NCBI GenBank assembly: GCA_020284085.1
Contig: JACEVL010000019.1
Span: 2,748,998-2,812,997 of the forward strand
Direction of reading: 5' to 3'
Source: Aporrectodea caliginosa
Taxonomy: Eukaryota > Annelida > Clitellata > Crassiclitellata > Lumbricidae
DNA: 64,000 bases
Shown: piece by piece, positions 1 to 18,253 of the stretch
How the letters are laid out: each line of letters opens with the position of its first letter
Numbering within the stretch: position 1 is the stretch's first letter
Position numbers and translations under genes: made by a program
The notes under the pieces: model-generated
The model's input: the letters and a program-made list of their open reading frames with translations, nothing else
Databases searched by the model: none
What the model was told of the DNA's origin: nothing

Positions 1-650
1 TTTTGTAGAGGCAGAAGCAGGAAGAGGACAAGTGGAAAGATATACCGGAATGGAAAAGAATTCTTATGGAAAAAAGGAAACAATGAAACGAGTCTTCCAG
101 ACTGTTAATTGGTGAGTTCTACCAGCTTGCATATTTTGACAGTCATATCACCACATCCGCATACATGCTCTTGTGCTGCATCCTAAGTCAACTGGAAAGC
201 TTCTCTCGTCAATTATTAACGTTTTTGATAAATCCATGCGGCATCATGAAAATGCATCACTTTGTTGATATACAGATGACAACATAATTGCACTGAATTG
301 TTTGAAACTAATTAAACGGCATCTTTCATGAGTAGGCCTATATATTTGAAGAATTGTTTTCAGGAGGAAGGAGTGCGCCATAAAATTGAAATGTTCTTAC
401 TTTCTTTTTGATAGAGTTCGGGTTATCAAATGAGAGGGAAGTCACGTGTCAATCCAGTGAGTCGTCATTTGCAGATGGAAAAGATTCAATCTGTGATGTG
501 GAGCTCAGGATGAACTAAGATCATAATGGGAGACTGCATTTAGAGGAAACTTTCTTCACTGTGGGCGTTTTAAGTCGTTTAGTCATTAGATAGGAAGCAA
601 TTTTAATAGCAATCATAATTATATCGCTTATAAATTAAGTAATGTAATGT
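1..650. other. Intergenic, nothing recognised
   Basis: No convincing exon, RNA gene or repeat was found on either strand. The only thing of note is one exact TAGGCCTA octamer at 333-340, discussed in the findings. Confidence 0.5.
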
Positions 651-652
651 AA

Positions 653-710
653 TTGAACATTTATATAGCGCCCCTTCAAGATATCTACTCAGAGACGCTC
701 TCTGCGCTAG
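653..710 (-). mobile_element. Relic of a LINE/SINE 3' end (GCGCTATATAAAT family)
   Basis: On the minus strand this short stretch reads like the shared 3' terminus seen in several other places in the window (29210-29250, 30705-30745, 37840-37875, 39830-39875): an AGCGCCTCTGAGTAG-like stem, then GGCGCTATATAAAT. It is decayed and has no clear tail. The sequence up to 900 may be older parts of the same insertion, but I cannot show that. Confidence 0.55.
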
Positions 711-1534
711 CCTATATGATGTTAAATGTTATTACGAACGAATATAATTTATTGCATCAGTTAGCAAAACAATGCACAGTAAGCTGAAAGAGTCGTCAGT
801 GGCGGGCCCACGCACGCACGTGGAACAAACCAACGGATTCCCGTCGACAGCTGAAGATGGCATGGATGTTCAGAGTCTCTGGACCAAGTTATGATAGAGC
901 TAACAATTCTGCCTATATCGCTATTAATCCCAATTCCTCTGATCTTCATAGGAAACATTAGCAGACAAAGTAACAATGCTAATAAGTTATTGATTTCGCC
1001 GCATACGTGTCTAGTTTGTTTTAGCCTTTATGTAACATTTTTGAGCCAAACCGACTTCTTTTCTCTCGCACAGATAATCGTAATCTCAAAACTTCTAAAG
1101 CGTCACTCGAAAGCCAAGCGCAAGGCACAAGCTTATTCACGAGCACTGGATATGCAGTCTGTTGAATCGGACCGAATTATCAACCGCGACTAACGTGTGG
1201 CTTAAGTAGGTTACATGTATGTACGCCGTTCAACCCTATTGTGTTGTCTGAAAGTTTTATTTTACGAACACGATGAACAGACTATTCAGATGTTGATTAT
1301 GTTTGTTAAATTCACATGTTGTCTTATTTCGTGGTAATCAAGTTTAACTATTTAAGATAACTAAAGGAAAGTTTTTTAATTTATACAAGCATTGTTCTTA
1401 CGAATAGGCCTATAGTTTATCTACTGCCGTTGATATTTATTCTTATAATAAAACTGATGGGTATATTCTATTCTTTTTGTGGCTGATTTTCAATCGCAAG
1501 AGTTTTCTATTTCTTGTCTTCATTCATTCATTTC

Positions 1535-1850
1535 AAGAATTTGATATAGCAGGCGATTGGATGCTAAACAAGGGGAAAGGGCATCCATAGCTTGGCACAT
1601 CTGCTGAACGGCAGCCATAGCGCAATCAGGGCGGCAATGGATGCAGGCATCACGTAATCAGAATATAGGCTAGATGGTGCGGAACCTCACATGACGCCAA
1701 CAAGGTCCAATACCAGACATATATAAAGCATTGGACCCAGCACTGAACCCCGTGGAACACCAAAAGGTGCAGGAACCCAGCTAGACCTAGATAAGCCAAA
1801 GACTACACAATTAGTGTTATAACTTAAAGATGCCAAGAACTTACAACAGT
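1535..1850 (-). pseudogene. Non-LTR retrotransposon reverse-transcriptase fragment
   Basis: The minus strand reads GVPRGSVLGPMLY (about 1705-1765), the hallmark RT motif of jockey/CR1-type LINEs (GVPQGSVLGPLLF). Further downstream, after frame breaks, it reads like the stretch after the YADD motif that ends in a 'WLASNRLL'-type helix. The catalytic aspartates are not recognisable and the frame is broken, so this is a dead fragment. The start and end are approximate. Confidence 0.7.
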
Positions 1851-2084
1851 GCCTTCTAAAGCTTCTATTAATTATAATTATATTATTGGTTTTCGATAAT
1901 GTTAATAATGGCCTGTAGATAATCATGAAAATAGACACATATTTACCAGCATAACCTGCAGCATCTCCGATTAGAAAAACCATGCTCGGCTTCTCAATTA
2001 GACCTACGTAATATATTAAAATAAAATGGAAATAGTTTTTGGACATACTATTTGCTTAATTACATAGACAAAGACTTGTATTAG

Positions 2085-2400
2085 ACCTACAACATGAGAA
2101 GAAATCACTTGGCCTTACAACAAGATGAACATGCGAACAGCCGAACACCTTTTAAAACCAAAATACCAAACTGTACTGGTTGATGTGGCTCAGGACATAT
2201 ACTTGGTTTGTAGTAGCTCCATGCATGACCTGTACTTGGATTGATGTGGCCCAGGACGTATAGGCTACTTGTTCTTAGAGTGGCGTTAGTATGTTCATTA
2301 AAAGACAGGTCACAGAGTCAAAAACGACGCCAAAATTGCGGACTGAACATCTGCGTTGCATGACAGAAACACCCAGTGACCCAGGCGAAGAGAACTGGAA
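2085..2400 (-). pseudogene. Second LINE reverse-transcriptase fragment
   Basis: The minus strand around 2290-2350 contains VRNFGVVFDS, matching the conserved 'VRNLGVVFD' segment downstream of the RT catalytic domain in CR1/jockey-type LINEs. It lies upstream, on the minus strand, of the GVPRGSVLGP fragment at 1535-1850. That is the reverse of the order inside one element, so the two are separate insertions or a rearranged copy. The 'GATGTGGC(C/T)CAGGAC' phrase occurs twice (around 2183 and 2242), a short imperfect duplication. Confidence 0.55.
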
Positions 2401-4290
2401 GAATTAAATTCATTGAGGTGTTACGCAGTTCTAAAGAGAAGAAACTCGGTTTTTGATTGATTTATGAGCAATCTGTTTTCTGCTATCCAAGATTGGATTT
2501 GGACAAAGACGTTGGATAACAGAGTGAGAGAGCTATTTTAAATGAGGAGGAAATGTAGAACAGAGTGCCAGCAACCTACATGTGGCGTTTCAGACCGCTT
2601 TGACTCATCAAAATGTTTAATGGAGTGGTGTACTATAGAAAAGTTGAGGGACCGAGAACAGAACCTTGAAGACTTTACAGATAAGTGGCACTGCTTGTCA
2701 GGAGATGAGAAACAAGAGGCTGAATTGTACCTATAGTTGGGGAATAAAGGAATCAAAAGTAGGTGGGGAGGTAATCAGGATATGAAAGGCCATTTGATAG
2801 TGTAATATCTGCGAATTTCAGTCTGATGCTAGATATCATGTCACTAAAGAAGTCATATGAAGGTATCAGCCAAAGCGTATTTGGAAGAGGTATTGGGCAG
2901 TGCGAAGGGTGTTTTCCGATGGAGTAGCTTATTGAGGGCCTTCTAAAGGGACCTTGGACAAGATGAGTTTTCATAAACTATAGGTTTGTGAGGTCGGAGG
3001 AGTTGGTCTTGGAAGCATTACGTTACGAACTACTTTGCACTGTTCTTTGAAGGAAGTCATGAGCAGCGCCAAGGGCGTTCAAGTTGACTGCGATGGCGTC
3101 GAACTTCGGCAATTTCAGATTAAAACCAAGGCTTTGGGTCACGAACTACAACCTTCGTTGATTTGAGAGGAATGTAGGCCTACTTATCAAGCAGTTCAGT
3201 TAGAACATATATTTGAGTTGATATAATATTACAGAAGAAGCTAAAAGCAGATGTCGTTTTTGAGAGTCTGGGCATCTAGTTCATGCCAGAGACGGAAGTT
3301 TATGACAGTGTAATTTGGTGGAAGTTTGGTCGGAAATTAAATGGAGGCAACAACAGCATGGTGATCAGAAAGGAAAGTTTCCAGCGTATACAATAACAAA
3401 AATATTCCTTAATAACGTCGGTTACGCTTCGTTAGCGAACAACATTCAGTCACATGTAGCATAAAATGAAGTAGGCCTACTATTATAGGCCTATGGTAAG
3501 GCTGTTACAGTTTCTGCTATATATACTGTAGTGGCTCAATCTAACAACTAAAATATATAATTGTTTCGTATTTCAAACTCAGCAGTGATGCGCCATCGGT
3601 TGATGTTATGCATTGTATTGTGTTGTATTTGATCATCTATAAGCGCTTCTCACAGCATAAGCCTTTCAGAAGCGCTATGTACTGCTCATAGCGTGTAACA
3701 GAAGTTAGGCCCATTGCATTCCACTGTATATGCAACGAGATGAAGGCATTATGCATGGATTTTGTCATTTGTATACCTGGCGCTGAAGCAGTGACCATGA
3801 AAACCGACCTGAATTTGTAGCCATATATAATTAATTCATGCATTTAAATGGCTAATCATGAAGTCCATTGAAAGTGTGACCCTCGTTCTATAATAGGTCA
3901 GCGAAGACTGATTTGCATTTCAGTCGAACTCTGGATTCTCTTGACAATTATTGTCGGATAATATTAATCTGTCATTGGCATTCATATATAATATTTCGGC
4001 TTGCATAAACTCATTGCATGCGGAATGAGTTTAGGCCAATCTGTAACAGATGGGCGTTGTACATTAAACGTACATAAAAAGTGTTGTTGTGTCGAGAGCG
4101 AAAACTCTTTGCAGCCTGTTAGTATTTGAGGCACGGGCGCAGAGTAGACTTATGCATTAAACTGAAGTGGGCCAATAAGCTTTAGGATATCACAGTATGG
4201 GCCTTTACAATCGAGTCCTCAGTTATGCATATACCGTACACACCAAAGCCTATATGATCTAATATGCTGATAGATGGCCAACATACTTGA
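2401..4290. other. Intergenic, no gene recognised
   Basis: Only short chance ORFs are present and none resembles a known family. The stretch has three exact TAGGCCTA octamers (3175, 3472, 3486), two of them only six bases apart. Confidence 0.45.
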
Positions 4291-4295
4291 CTGTA

Positions 4296-4458
<163 letters not shown>

Positions 4459-4590
4459 GACAGAGAAAGAAGGCCCAGGTGTTGAATCGATCCTCATAAT
4501 ATGTATACCTGTGCATGTGCGCCCATATTCTGCCGCTGGAAATATTCACAATGCAGTGTGTGTATGCAAACGTTTAGACTCGATTATGAC

Positions 4591-4797
4591 TTGAAAGTAT
4601 ATACATGTACATATATATGTATATATATATATGTATATATATGTATATATATAACAAATACGATATGCGAGCTTTCTAGCTTTCTATAGGCTTTATATAT
4701 TATATGTATGAGATAAACATGTGTATGTGTAACTCCAGTGAACCATTAAAGAGTAGGCCTTGTCGCTGATGCATTGTACGCCTGAGCGTTATTATGA

Positions 4798-4836
<39 letters not shown>
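4591..4836. repeat. AT/TATG-rich simple repeats
   Basis: An ATATATGTAT-type tract lies at about 4600-4652 and a pure (AT)n run at 4797-4836, separated by ordinary sequence. Confidence 0.85.
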
Positions 4837-4837
<1 letters not shown>

Positions 4838-4839
4838 CA

Positions 4840-7180
4840 GATCTATTGTAGGCTGGCATCCTGTGCATCGACCAATAGCGATAGACGACCAATAGCTATA
4901 GGGCTACAGCCTGCACATGTGCATGTGTTCACCTTTCTAGTTGTTTTGTAGATCCAGATTCAAAGGACTGTGTTGTGAACAGTTACATAAAGGAATATTG
5001 GAACGTAGCCATTCTAAGCCTAGGCGATCATATTGCACCAATCTAAACGTTAGTCGTCGGTGTAGTACTGGATGCTTTTACACCCAGGTATTTAGTGGTT
5101 TGGAATACATAGACTGTAATTGCGAACTTATATGCATGTACATCTCTACATGGCTTGCGGTGCCTGATACGTATATGCGTATTGGATAAAAGAGTTGGCG
5201 AGGCAGACGAGGGAAGAGGGAATCTTTAGAGGAAATCCGCTGCAGTCTGTTTATTCTTCGATGTCATCTTTAGAGGTCACTGAGGTCAATTTCGTCGTTG
5301 TGTAAATTGAAGTCGGACATACAGTGCTACTGTACATCTTGAAACGGACTTGAATAGGTCACCGTTAAAAGACAACCACCGGCTGATCGACCCCAACAGG
5401 TAGGTCTAATCTCTCTGTCTCTGTCTCAGTCTCACTCTGTGTGTCTGTCTATCTCTATATATATCTTTCGAGAGGACTTGATTCTCAAGTGTTAAAGGTT
5501 ACACTTCTATCTAATTGTCAGGTATCAGTGAAAGGGGCTCTAGACGAACCTTCAAGGACCACGCCTTTCATTGTCCCTTTATTTCGCCTGCAGTATACAG
5601 AACAACACACTGTGCATGCGACCCATATGCTGACATGCACATGCGCAGGCATAGTTCATTATTACAGTCTTACCCTCTTGCCCTCATATAGAATCAAATA
5701 AGCTCTTCAAACTATCTAATCAGGATCATGAACCTTAGGTCAGGTATTGGAGATACCCTTGTTACCCTTAAACACCTGTTACATGGCTGCCATCTGGTCT
5801 GACTAACCGAAAGAGCGACCGACCGACAAACTAAACAGTGGACACTGACCCCGTATGGAATTATACTAAAGAACTTGACCGCATAGTCCGAATAGTTGAG
5901 GCGAGTGGTCGATTAAGATCTCAAGTGGGACTATTCATCGAGTCTGGCTAATTGTATACTCATTACATCGGTCATCGATTTAATTACTTCGACGTATACG
6001 CTGTTTACAGTCTGTCGTCGCTCTCTTAGGAATTAATAAAGAGTGCTAGTAGCCTATATTCTGTTTCTAATTAACGCTTGACCGTGGATTCATATGTCGC
6101 TCTGATCAATCGTCAGTCCAGTCTTTCTCATCTGGTCTTCTATCGGAGGCGCTTCGTCGCCTGTCTATTAGGCATCTGATTCCAACGAATCGCAATCAAT
6201 CGATCAGCTGAGATCGATTATTTGGGTGTTCGATTAAACCGAAAGGTTATCTACTGCAGCACACAACACGAGTGAACATTGCCTCGACAGGATTTGAAAT
6301 CGCAACAACAGTGTTTTTGCAGCATTTTCATCTATGCTTAATCTAGTCGTAATAAGGATTTCTGAAGCTCCGTGGTCTTAATTGTTCAGAGCATCAACCG
6401 TTGGTCTCATCAACAGAAACTTTGTTGTCACAAATCGTAATCCGTTGGAGAAGACTGTGGTCGAAATCTAATAGATAAGAAATCAGAGAAATTGTTGGTA
6501 AGTCATTTTAAACAGACTTGTCTTCAGTTTAGACTCGAATGACCTAGAGAAATGACATAACGCAAAGAACAAGGCAGTGAACAAGGGTATACGATCAGTT
6601 ACAGACAATGTCTGAGTTTAGGAGTGGTCAACGCTGTCCTAATGCGAGGCACAGCAAGAGTGATCTACTGCACATGACATATTTGATCCAGTGCAGTGTT
6701 TGCAAGTACAGTGTATGCGCGGTTAGCAAGGAGCATTTGTGTCGGGCAGCCTTCAGTAGAGGCCAGTGAGAAGCCTGTTGAGAAGCCTGTCCTTTTGATA
6801 TTGAAAACATTAAAATCGGTTGATTTTAATATAATATCTTGTAAATTATACGACATTTTAAACTGGATTCTTTTGCTCTTTACAAGCAAAGGCAAGCAAA
6901 TGGATAAAAAATGCTGATATTTGTGGGTCTTTGTAAGGCTCCAGGAAATGTATATATCTATTTGTAGTTTCTCCAATCTCTCATCGTGGTAGGCCTACTA
7001 ATGAGATGTGACATAGAGTAGTTGAGTCTGCTAGATATGAGGTCATTAGCTGATGAAGTCAAGACAGTTTGAGATGTGCAAGATCTCATTCCACGAATGA
7101 GGTCTTAGAGAAGAAGCGTGAGAATCTTTCAAGCAAGAGAAGATTGTGATGAAGAGCTGAAAAAGTATGTTGTACTTGAC
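4840..7180. other. Intergenic, no gene recognised
   Basis: No ORF here resembles a known protein, and no RNA gene is visible. Base composition is ordinary. An exact TAGGCCTA octamer lies at 6990. Confidence 0.4.
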
Positions 7181-7183
7181 GCG

Positions 7184-7233
7184 TTATAAAAGTATCAAAT
7201 CAGTATAAAAGTATCAAATCAGTATAAAAGTAT
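7184..7233. repeat. Three-copy short tandem repeat
   Basis: Three tandem copies of a roughly 19-bp unit with the core AAAAGTATCAAATCAGTAT. The array stops immediately before the tRNA-like head of the adjacent SINE. Confidence 0.8.
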
Positions 7234-7242
7234 CAAATTGAT

Positions 7243-7449
7243 ACGGGGGCCCGATAGCGCATTGGATAGCATCTGGCACAGAGAGCGAGAGGTACCGAGT
7301 TCGAGCCCCCGTTGGGCGGATATGCTTTGTAGGCTGCTATTAGCGCCGTGTATTGCAGGCTGTCTGTTCTGTTAGTAGTTAAGATTTAAATTGCATAACA
7401 TGTAAATGTACAGCGCAGTGCGTTTGTCGGGCGCTTCAAAAAAGAAAAG

Positions 7450-7485
<36 letters not shown>

Positions 7486-7494
7486 TATTATAAG
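7243..7494 (+). mobile_element. tRNA-Arg-like SINE with (ATT)n tail
   Basis: The 5' 73 bases form a tRNA-like head. They start GGGCCCGATAGCGCATTGG (A-box region) and contain GAGTTCGAGCCCC (B box). The cloverleaf is imperfect and there is no genuine anticodon arm, so this is not a functional tRNA. A unique body of about 120 bp follows, ending GCGCTTCAAAAAAG and an (ATT)n tail at 7450-7491. The best tRNA resemblance is to tRNA-Arg. This is a classic internal Pol III promoter SINE. Confidence 0.8.
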
Positions 7495-8639
7495 AACACT
7501 TGTTCACTGCTTGTCATAATAGCATAAGAACAGAAGAGCTTCTAGAGACACGACTAGAAAAATACGTGGATTGTTTGGCTGCTGAGACGAATTTGAAAAC
7601 AATTCGACACTGGCACGTACATTTAAAAGAGAAGCTAAATAGCGGCGTCCCAATTAAACACCTTCAACAACTTTCAAGATGGCTGCGCAGCCCTCTGGCA
7701 GCACCAATCTCTGAATTGTGCCACGGCTAGAAAGGGCTTGTTGGGAAACCTCATAATTTGAGTTGGAATATTCTGATTCGATACTGATGTTAGAGAGCTT
7801 ATCTTAGTGGGACAGAACTCTCGGCTGAATTACCATGTAAACTTTGCTTTCATAGCATAAAAACGAACACTGTATATTACACATTAGATCAGCCTATGCC
7901 CTTTTATAATTTATTGTCCTATATGACCTCAACTTGGATCGTCGTAGGCCTATGCGTACATCTATCTTAAAAATCGGTTTAAGTCGAGTCGAGCCATGTA
8001 TAGAACCATTCTGAGGGTGGGGGGGGGGTGAAAGGGCGCATCTGCCGTACAGACAGGTGCTCCCATTCTGTTCGTCAATTGTTAGGCGTAAGCTAAAGAC
8101 ATTCACACCGACGAAAACTTTCCCAGGCGCATCTAAAATCAGGAAGTTCAGCGCTGAACAGTTGTAAGAGCACTCTATTGGAAGAAAACGTCTCAAAGTG
8201 GAAATGGGGAAATCTTTCATCGTCTAGGGTTATATGAAAATGGTCTTTACAGAGATGCATGCATGCAGACTAGCAGATTTTCTTTTACTGAAATAGAAAA
8301 TCAGTTGTAAATAAAGCCACACATTTAGTCTAGCACTTCTCCTGAAATGTCTTCTTCCCCAGATTAACATGGCAGGCAATAAATAAATACACTGTTACTC
8401 TGCAAGAAATGCAGCAACATCGTACCGAACTCTTCACACTCTTCCCTTACCAATAGATTCTTACATTTCCTATCAGACACGATCTCGGCCAAGACATGTT
8501 TTCCAACCTTCCTTCTTCAATTGTTATCATACACAACTCTCTTGAATGTAGTGTTCCGCAGTGTTCTGTACTGGTACTATACTGGGTCTTTTCCTGCTTA
8601 CACTATACACCAAATGACTCAGTTAGCTACTATAACTAC

Positions 8640-9352
8640 TGACAGCTCTCTGCACTCCTGTTTGTAAGCAGACGATATCCAACTATTCCTTTCATTTGAA
8701 AGTTCTTTGACTAATACTGAACTGAAACTATTTGGCTGTGTTGTCGGTGATGTTCAGTCCTGGATGGATAACAATAGACTGCTTCTAAATTCCTCTCAGA
8801 CCGTCTTATTTCTTCTTACTAGCCTACATCGCAACAGCGCCTCACATTTGGCTGGATTAAGTCTGCTGAATTGTGTGAACTGCTTTTGGATCGTACTGAA
8901 AGTGCTCGTACTTTTGGCAAAATTTCGAATCTATCATGTATTTTTCTGACCATGTTCAAGTCATATGCAAATCCGTTGGATTTCATGGGATATTAGCATA
9001 ATCCGATCTAATATGCCTCAAACTGTTTTAGTTTCACTAGCTACTGCTCAGCTTTCCAGATGACTTGACAATTGCAACTCACTTCTTATTGGTGTCACAA
9101 AGCGAGATTTACAAAAACTGCAATTGATTGGAAATTCTGCGGCCACAGCGATAGCAAAGACCCGCCTTAACACCTGCTGTGCCCTCTCTGATCCCCTGGA
9201 AACCGGACTCGGACCTCCCTCGGACTACTCTTTTGGACAACCCCTCTGATTAGACGCAGCGCTCGTGAATAAGCTGGTGCCCTGCGCTTGGCTTTCGAGT
9301 GGCGCTTTAGAAGTTTGGAGATTACGATTACGATTACGATTACGATTACCCT
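8640..9352 (+). pseudogene. LINE relic with (GATTAC)n tail
   Basis: The plus strand at 8668-8850 reads ADDIQLF followed by DVQSWMDNNRLLLNSSQT, the YADD catalytic region and downstream helix of a CR1/jockey-type reverse transcriptase. At 9030-9160 a degraded 'LDNCNSLL..LQKLQLIGNSAA' block follows. The 3' end has a GCGCTTTAGAAGTTTGGA terminus and four GATTAC repeats (9321-9349). Frameshifts and stops make it dead. A second copy of the same 3' end lies at 13985-14147 inside the kinase gene. Confidence 0.8.
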
Positions 9353-10190
9353 TAAGTATCAATTTAAAATCACACCCATATGAATGGCAATCATTACATT
9401 GGCTGCCACTGAGCACATCATCCAATTTGAAATCTGTCTAAGATTAGAGTTAACAAAGTAGGTTACTACATACAAAGAAGCCGATATATCTACCTTCAAT
9501 TTATACTCACTATTCCTACTAGCAACTATTACCTACGATCCACAGATAGGCCTACTTTCACTCTTGCTGTGACTCACACCAGAACAGTGTCTGGGGGGCA
9601 CCTTCTCGGTGGCTACCCCTCCAAAGCTTTCCAATTCATTACCCAGTTCTGTTCGTTCTGTCATCTCGTAAAGTCGTAATTCAGATCTAAACTTAATTAA
9701 GATAATTAATTAGCTATTTCAAGTTGCTTATATCCGCTGTAACCCGATTTTCTGGGGTTCCTGACCGATCGGGTGTCGACCAGACTGATCCAACGGATAT
9801 CTGATAACGACTGAATTAGCGACCATTGACTTGTGCTCATGCTCTGTGATAACGGCGGTATGAAAATCTATAGATAAGGATAAGAGTTGTAGTATGAATC
9901 TACTATTATTACTGATTTCAATTTTTATATCAGTATTATATTTTTGATGTTATAATGCCGCTGTTGTTTAAAGATCCCTCAGCATTAGGAGATAAGAGCG
10001 ACGTAGTTCTGAATTATCAGGTCTACGAATCGTTGTTAGCCATGCTTTGTTGTTAGGAGGCCTATAATACTATGTGCATTTTTATTATTGGCCTACTTAC
10101 TATTATCGCCATGTGCTATTAAAACTGTGAGACTTTAAATAATGGGCAATAAACAGCGCCATTTGAGGTTCATGAAAGACCCTATATAAA
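9353..10190. other. Intergenic, no gene recognised
   Basis: Nothing coding is seen. It contains the TAGGCCTA octamer at 9547 and near matches at about 10059 and 10093. Confidence 0.4.
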
Positions 10191-10194
10191 TCGG

Positions 10195-10500
10195 TAGATA
10201 GGTGCACACATTCATGCATACATATAAACACACATACATACATACATGCTAACATACATACACATTACACAGGTGCATATATACCCATATACATGCGTGC
10301 ATATTATACATACATGCATGTACACAAAAATGAATACATAAATACACGCACACACATATACTTACCTACATACATATACATACATGCATACATACACGCA
10401 TACATACATACCTACCAACCTACCTACATACATGCATACATACCTACCAACCTATCTACCTACCCCTACCTACCTACTTACATACGCAGACACTCACATA
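10195..10500. repeat. CATA/CCTA tetranucleotide repeat region
   Basis: Interrupted (ACAT)n and (CTAC)n tracts cover about 300 bp. The open frame across it is a low-complexity Tyr/Ile/His product of the repeat. Confidence 0.9.
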
Positions 10501-10569
10501 CTTTTATATGGATATACTTTCCTTGCGCAATGAGCTTATCTCAGTTGCGTCTTTTTGAGTTGAATCCCT

Positions 10570-11088
10570 ATGATTCCTGAAGTGGATGTTTTCGCTGCTT
10601 TAGATCCAATGCATTCCAATCGAACGGGATCGCTCTTCGACTTAACTCGCGGACACACTTATCACGTTAACAGTTCGGATTCTTCTCTATCGAAGGATGA
10701 CGATCAGCTTGTCCTCACACGAAGGGTCTCAGAGCAAAGAGAGAAGAAGGTGATGTTTGGACGGTACACCCCGACCACCATCGGCCAAGTCTTCCAGAAT
10801 TATGCGGTTTCTGATCCAGTTATTAATTCCTCAGCATCAAGGACAAACCATGTTGATCTTGACGGTTTAAAACGCAGTAGGACGTCGATCCAGATTACGG
10901 GTGGAAAGGAGGAAGCAAGAGATGGAAAGACGTCTGTAAAACGAAGTTCTACTCTGCCCGTGGAGAGGCGTAGCGAGGATTACTGGCCTAAAACGGCAGC
11001 GTGGAAGCCAGCTCAGATTGAAAAGAAAAGGTCTTCGCCAGATTCCAGCCGAGTAAGAACCGCTGAAAACTTAACCTTAAGAAATTAA
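10570..11088 (+). CDS. Unrecognised 172-residue Ser/Arg-rich ORF
   Basis: An uninterrupted ORF begins at ATG 10570, directly downstream of an in-frame TGA, and ends TAA at 11086-11088. The sequence is not low complexity. It is rich in Ser, Arg, Asp and Lys, with patches such as SSDSSLSKDDDQ and RRVSEQREKK, and looks like a soluble, mostly disordered protein. No domain, signal peptide or membrane segment is visible. It lies about 1 kb upstream of the kinase exons on the same strand and could be a 5' exon of that or another gene. However, I see no convincing splice donor joining it in phase. I do not recognise a family. It may be a real single-exon gene, an exon or chance. Confidence 0.4.
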   Translation: MIPEVDVFAALDPMHSNRTGSLFDLTRGHTYHVNSSDSSLSKDDDQLVLTRRVSEQREKKVMFGRYTPTTIGQVFQNYAVSDPVINSSASRTNHVDLDGLKRSRTSIQITGGKEEARDGKTSVKRSSTLPVERRSEDYWPKTAAWKPAQIEKKRSSPDSSRVRTAENLTLRN

Positions 11089-11232
11089 GTCGATAAGAAT
11101 GACAATAATGATGATGAACCTCTATCATGAATAACGATGATAACGACATAATAATAACGACGATGATGATTATCACAATTTAGACAACAATATCCTAATG
11201 ATAACAATTGGAAAGGAGTATGTGTATATGTT

Positions 11233-11430
11233 CAGTGGCGTAACGAAGGGGGCAGAGGGGGCAGCCGCCCCCGGGCGCAGCACCAGAGGGGCGCAAAATT
11301 AGCCTTAAGAAGTACACAGTACTATGAAAAGAACGATTAAAAGTCAACAGGAAAATTAAAAGGGGCGCAATCATCTCCCCTTGCCCATGGGCGCTGAAAC
11401 CCTTCGTTATGTTTAACCTTTCGTTATGTT
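11233..11430. mobile_element. Short hAT-type MITE (198 bp)
   Basis: The element starts CAGTGGCGTAACGAAGGGGG and ends in a degenerate inverted match (CCTTTCGTTATG). It is flanked by a perfect 8-bp direct repeat TATATGTT at 11225-11232 and 11431-11438. An 8-bp target duplication and a CAGTGGCG terminus are typical of hAT transposons. It has no coding capacity. It shares its terminus with the MITE at 36088-36389, so both likely depend on one hAT transposase not present here. Confidence 0.85.
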
Positions 11431-12059
11431 TATATGTTGCCTCAAGGAATGGAATCGCCTAGCTACCAGTGTTTCTCCACTGGGCGACCTCTGTTTCATT
11501 CTTCAAGAAACGACACTTCAATACTCAATATAACTCATTGGTCTCCATGCATCCTCATGTCTAACTGTTCTTCGTCTGACCAACCGTGCGTCAGATTTAC
11601 AGTTTGGCTCGCGTTAAACTTTTATAATAATGATGATGGTGGTGGTGGTGATGATGAACAGCATACACCAACGTGCCAACTGTGGACAACTATACACAGT
11701 GCCTATACGATTACTATTATATTCGTTTATTGGTTCAAATTCAGATAGGCACACTGCTATCAGGTACATTGTATATAGAGAGAGTTTAAGAGCTATTACT
11801 AAACTAGTCCAGGCAATGTCGTTGGATAGTGCATCAGAAACAAAATGAGAGAGAGAGGGTAAAGAGAGATGTTTTACTGTATCTAAAATGTATGACGCTT
11901 TGAAAAATAACTGTATGCAGTTCGACAGTAACATAGATTGCGTTGAAGATGTGTCTTCGATCAGTATGTATAGCCTTACAAATGGCATTTAACTGAAAAG
12001 CTCTGAAAACAGAAGTATGTTTGTGTTTGTGTTTGTTTGTATAGGCGGCGCCCGTGAGG

Positions 12060-17973
<5,914 letters not shown>

Positions 17974-18253
17974 TCAGACGAAACATCTCTCAGTCGAAAG
18001 ATAACATTTCAACGGTTGGCAAATTGTTTTGCTCCTTTTTTTAACTTTTATAGCTCTGGAGAATGGTCAAACTTATGCATGCTTTCATATTATTACTAAT
18101 GAAAAGTCAGAAGTGATTATCTCCTTAGTTCGATTGCACTACACGCAAGAGTTTATACATGACCCTCTCGTCTAATTAATTTTGTGAGATGGCGTTTGTA
18201 AGCGGTATGACACAAATACAGTAATTCTTTCTTTCTTCTTTCTTTCTCCTCCG

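Noticed and set aside
7243..7316. Possible tRNA gene
   Set aside because: A and B boxes are present, but the stems are imperfect and it continues into a SINE body with an (ATT)n tail.
9321..9349. Telomere-like hexamer repeats
   Set aside because: Only four GATTAC units, not TTAGGG, and they abut a LINE 3' end, so they are a retrotransposon tail.
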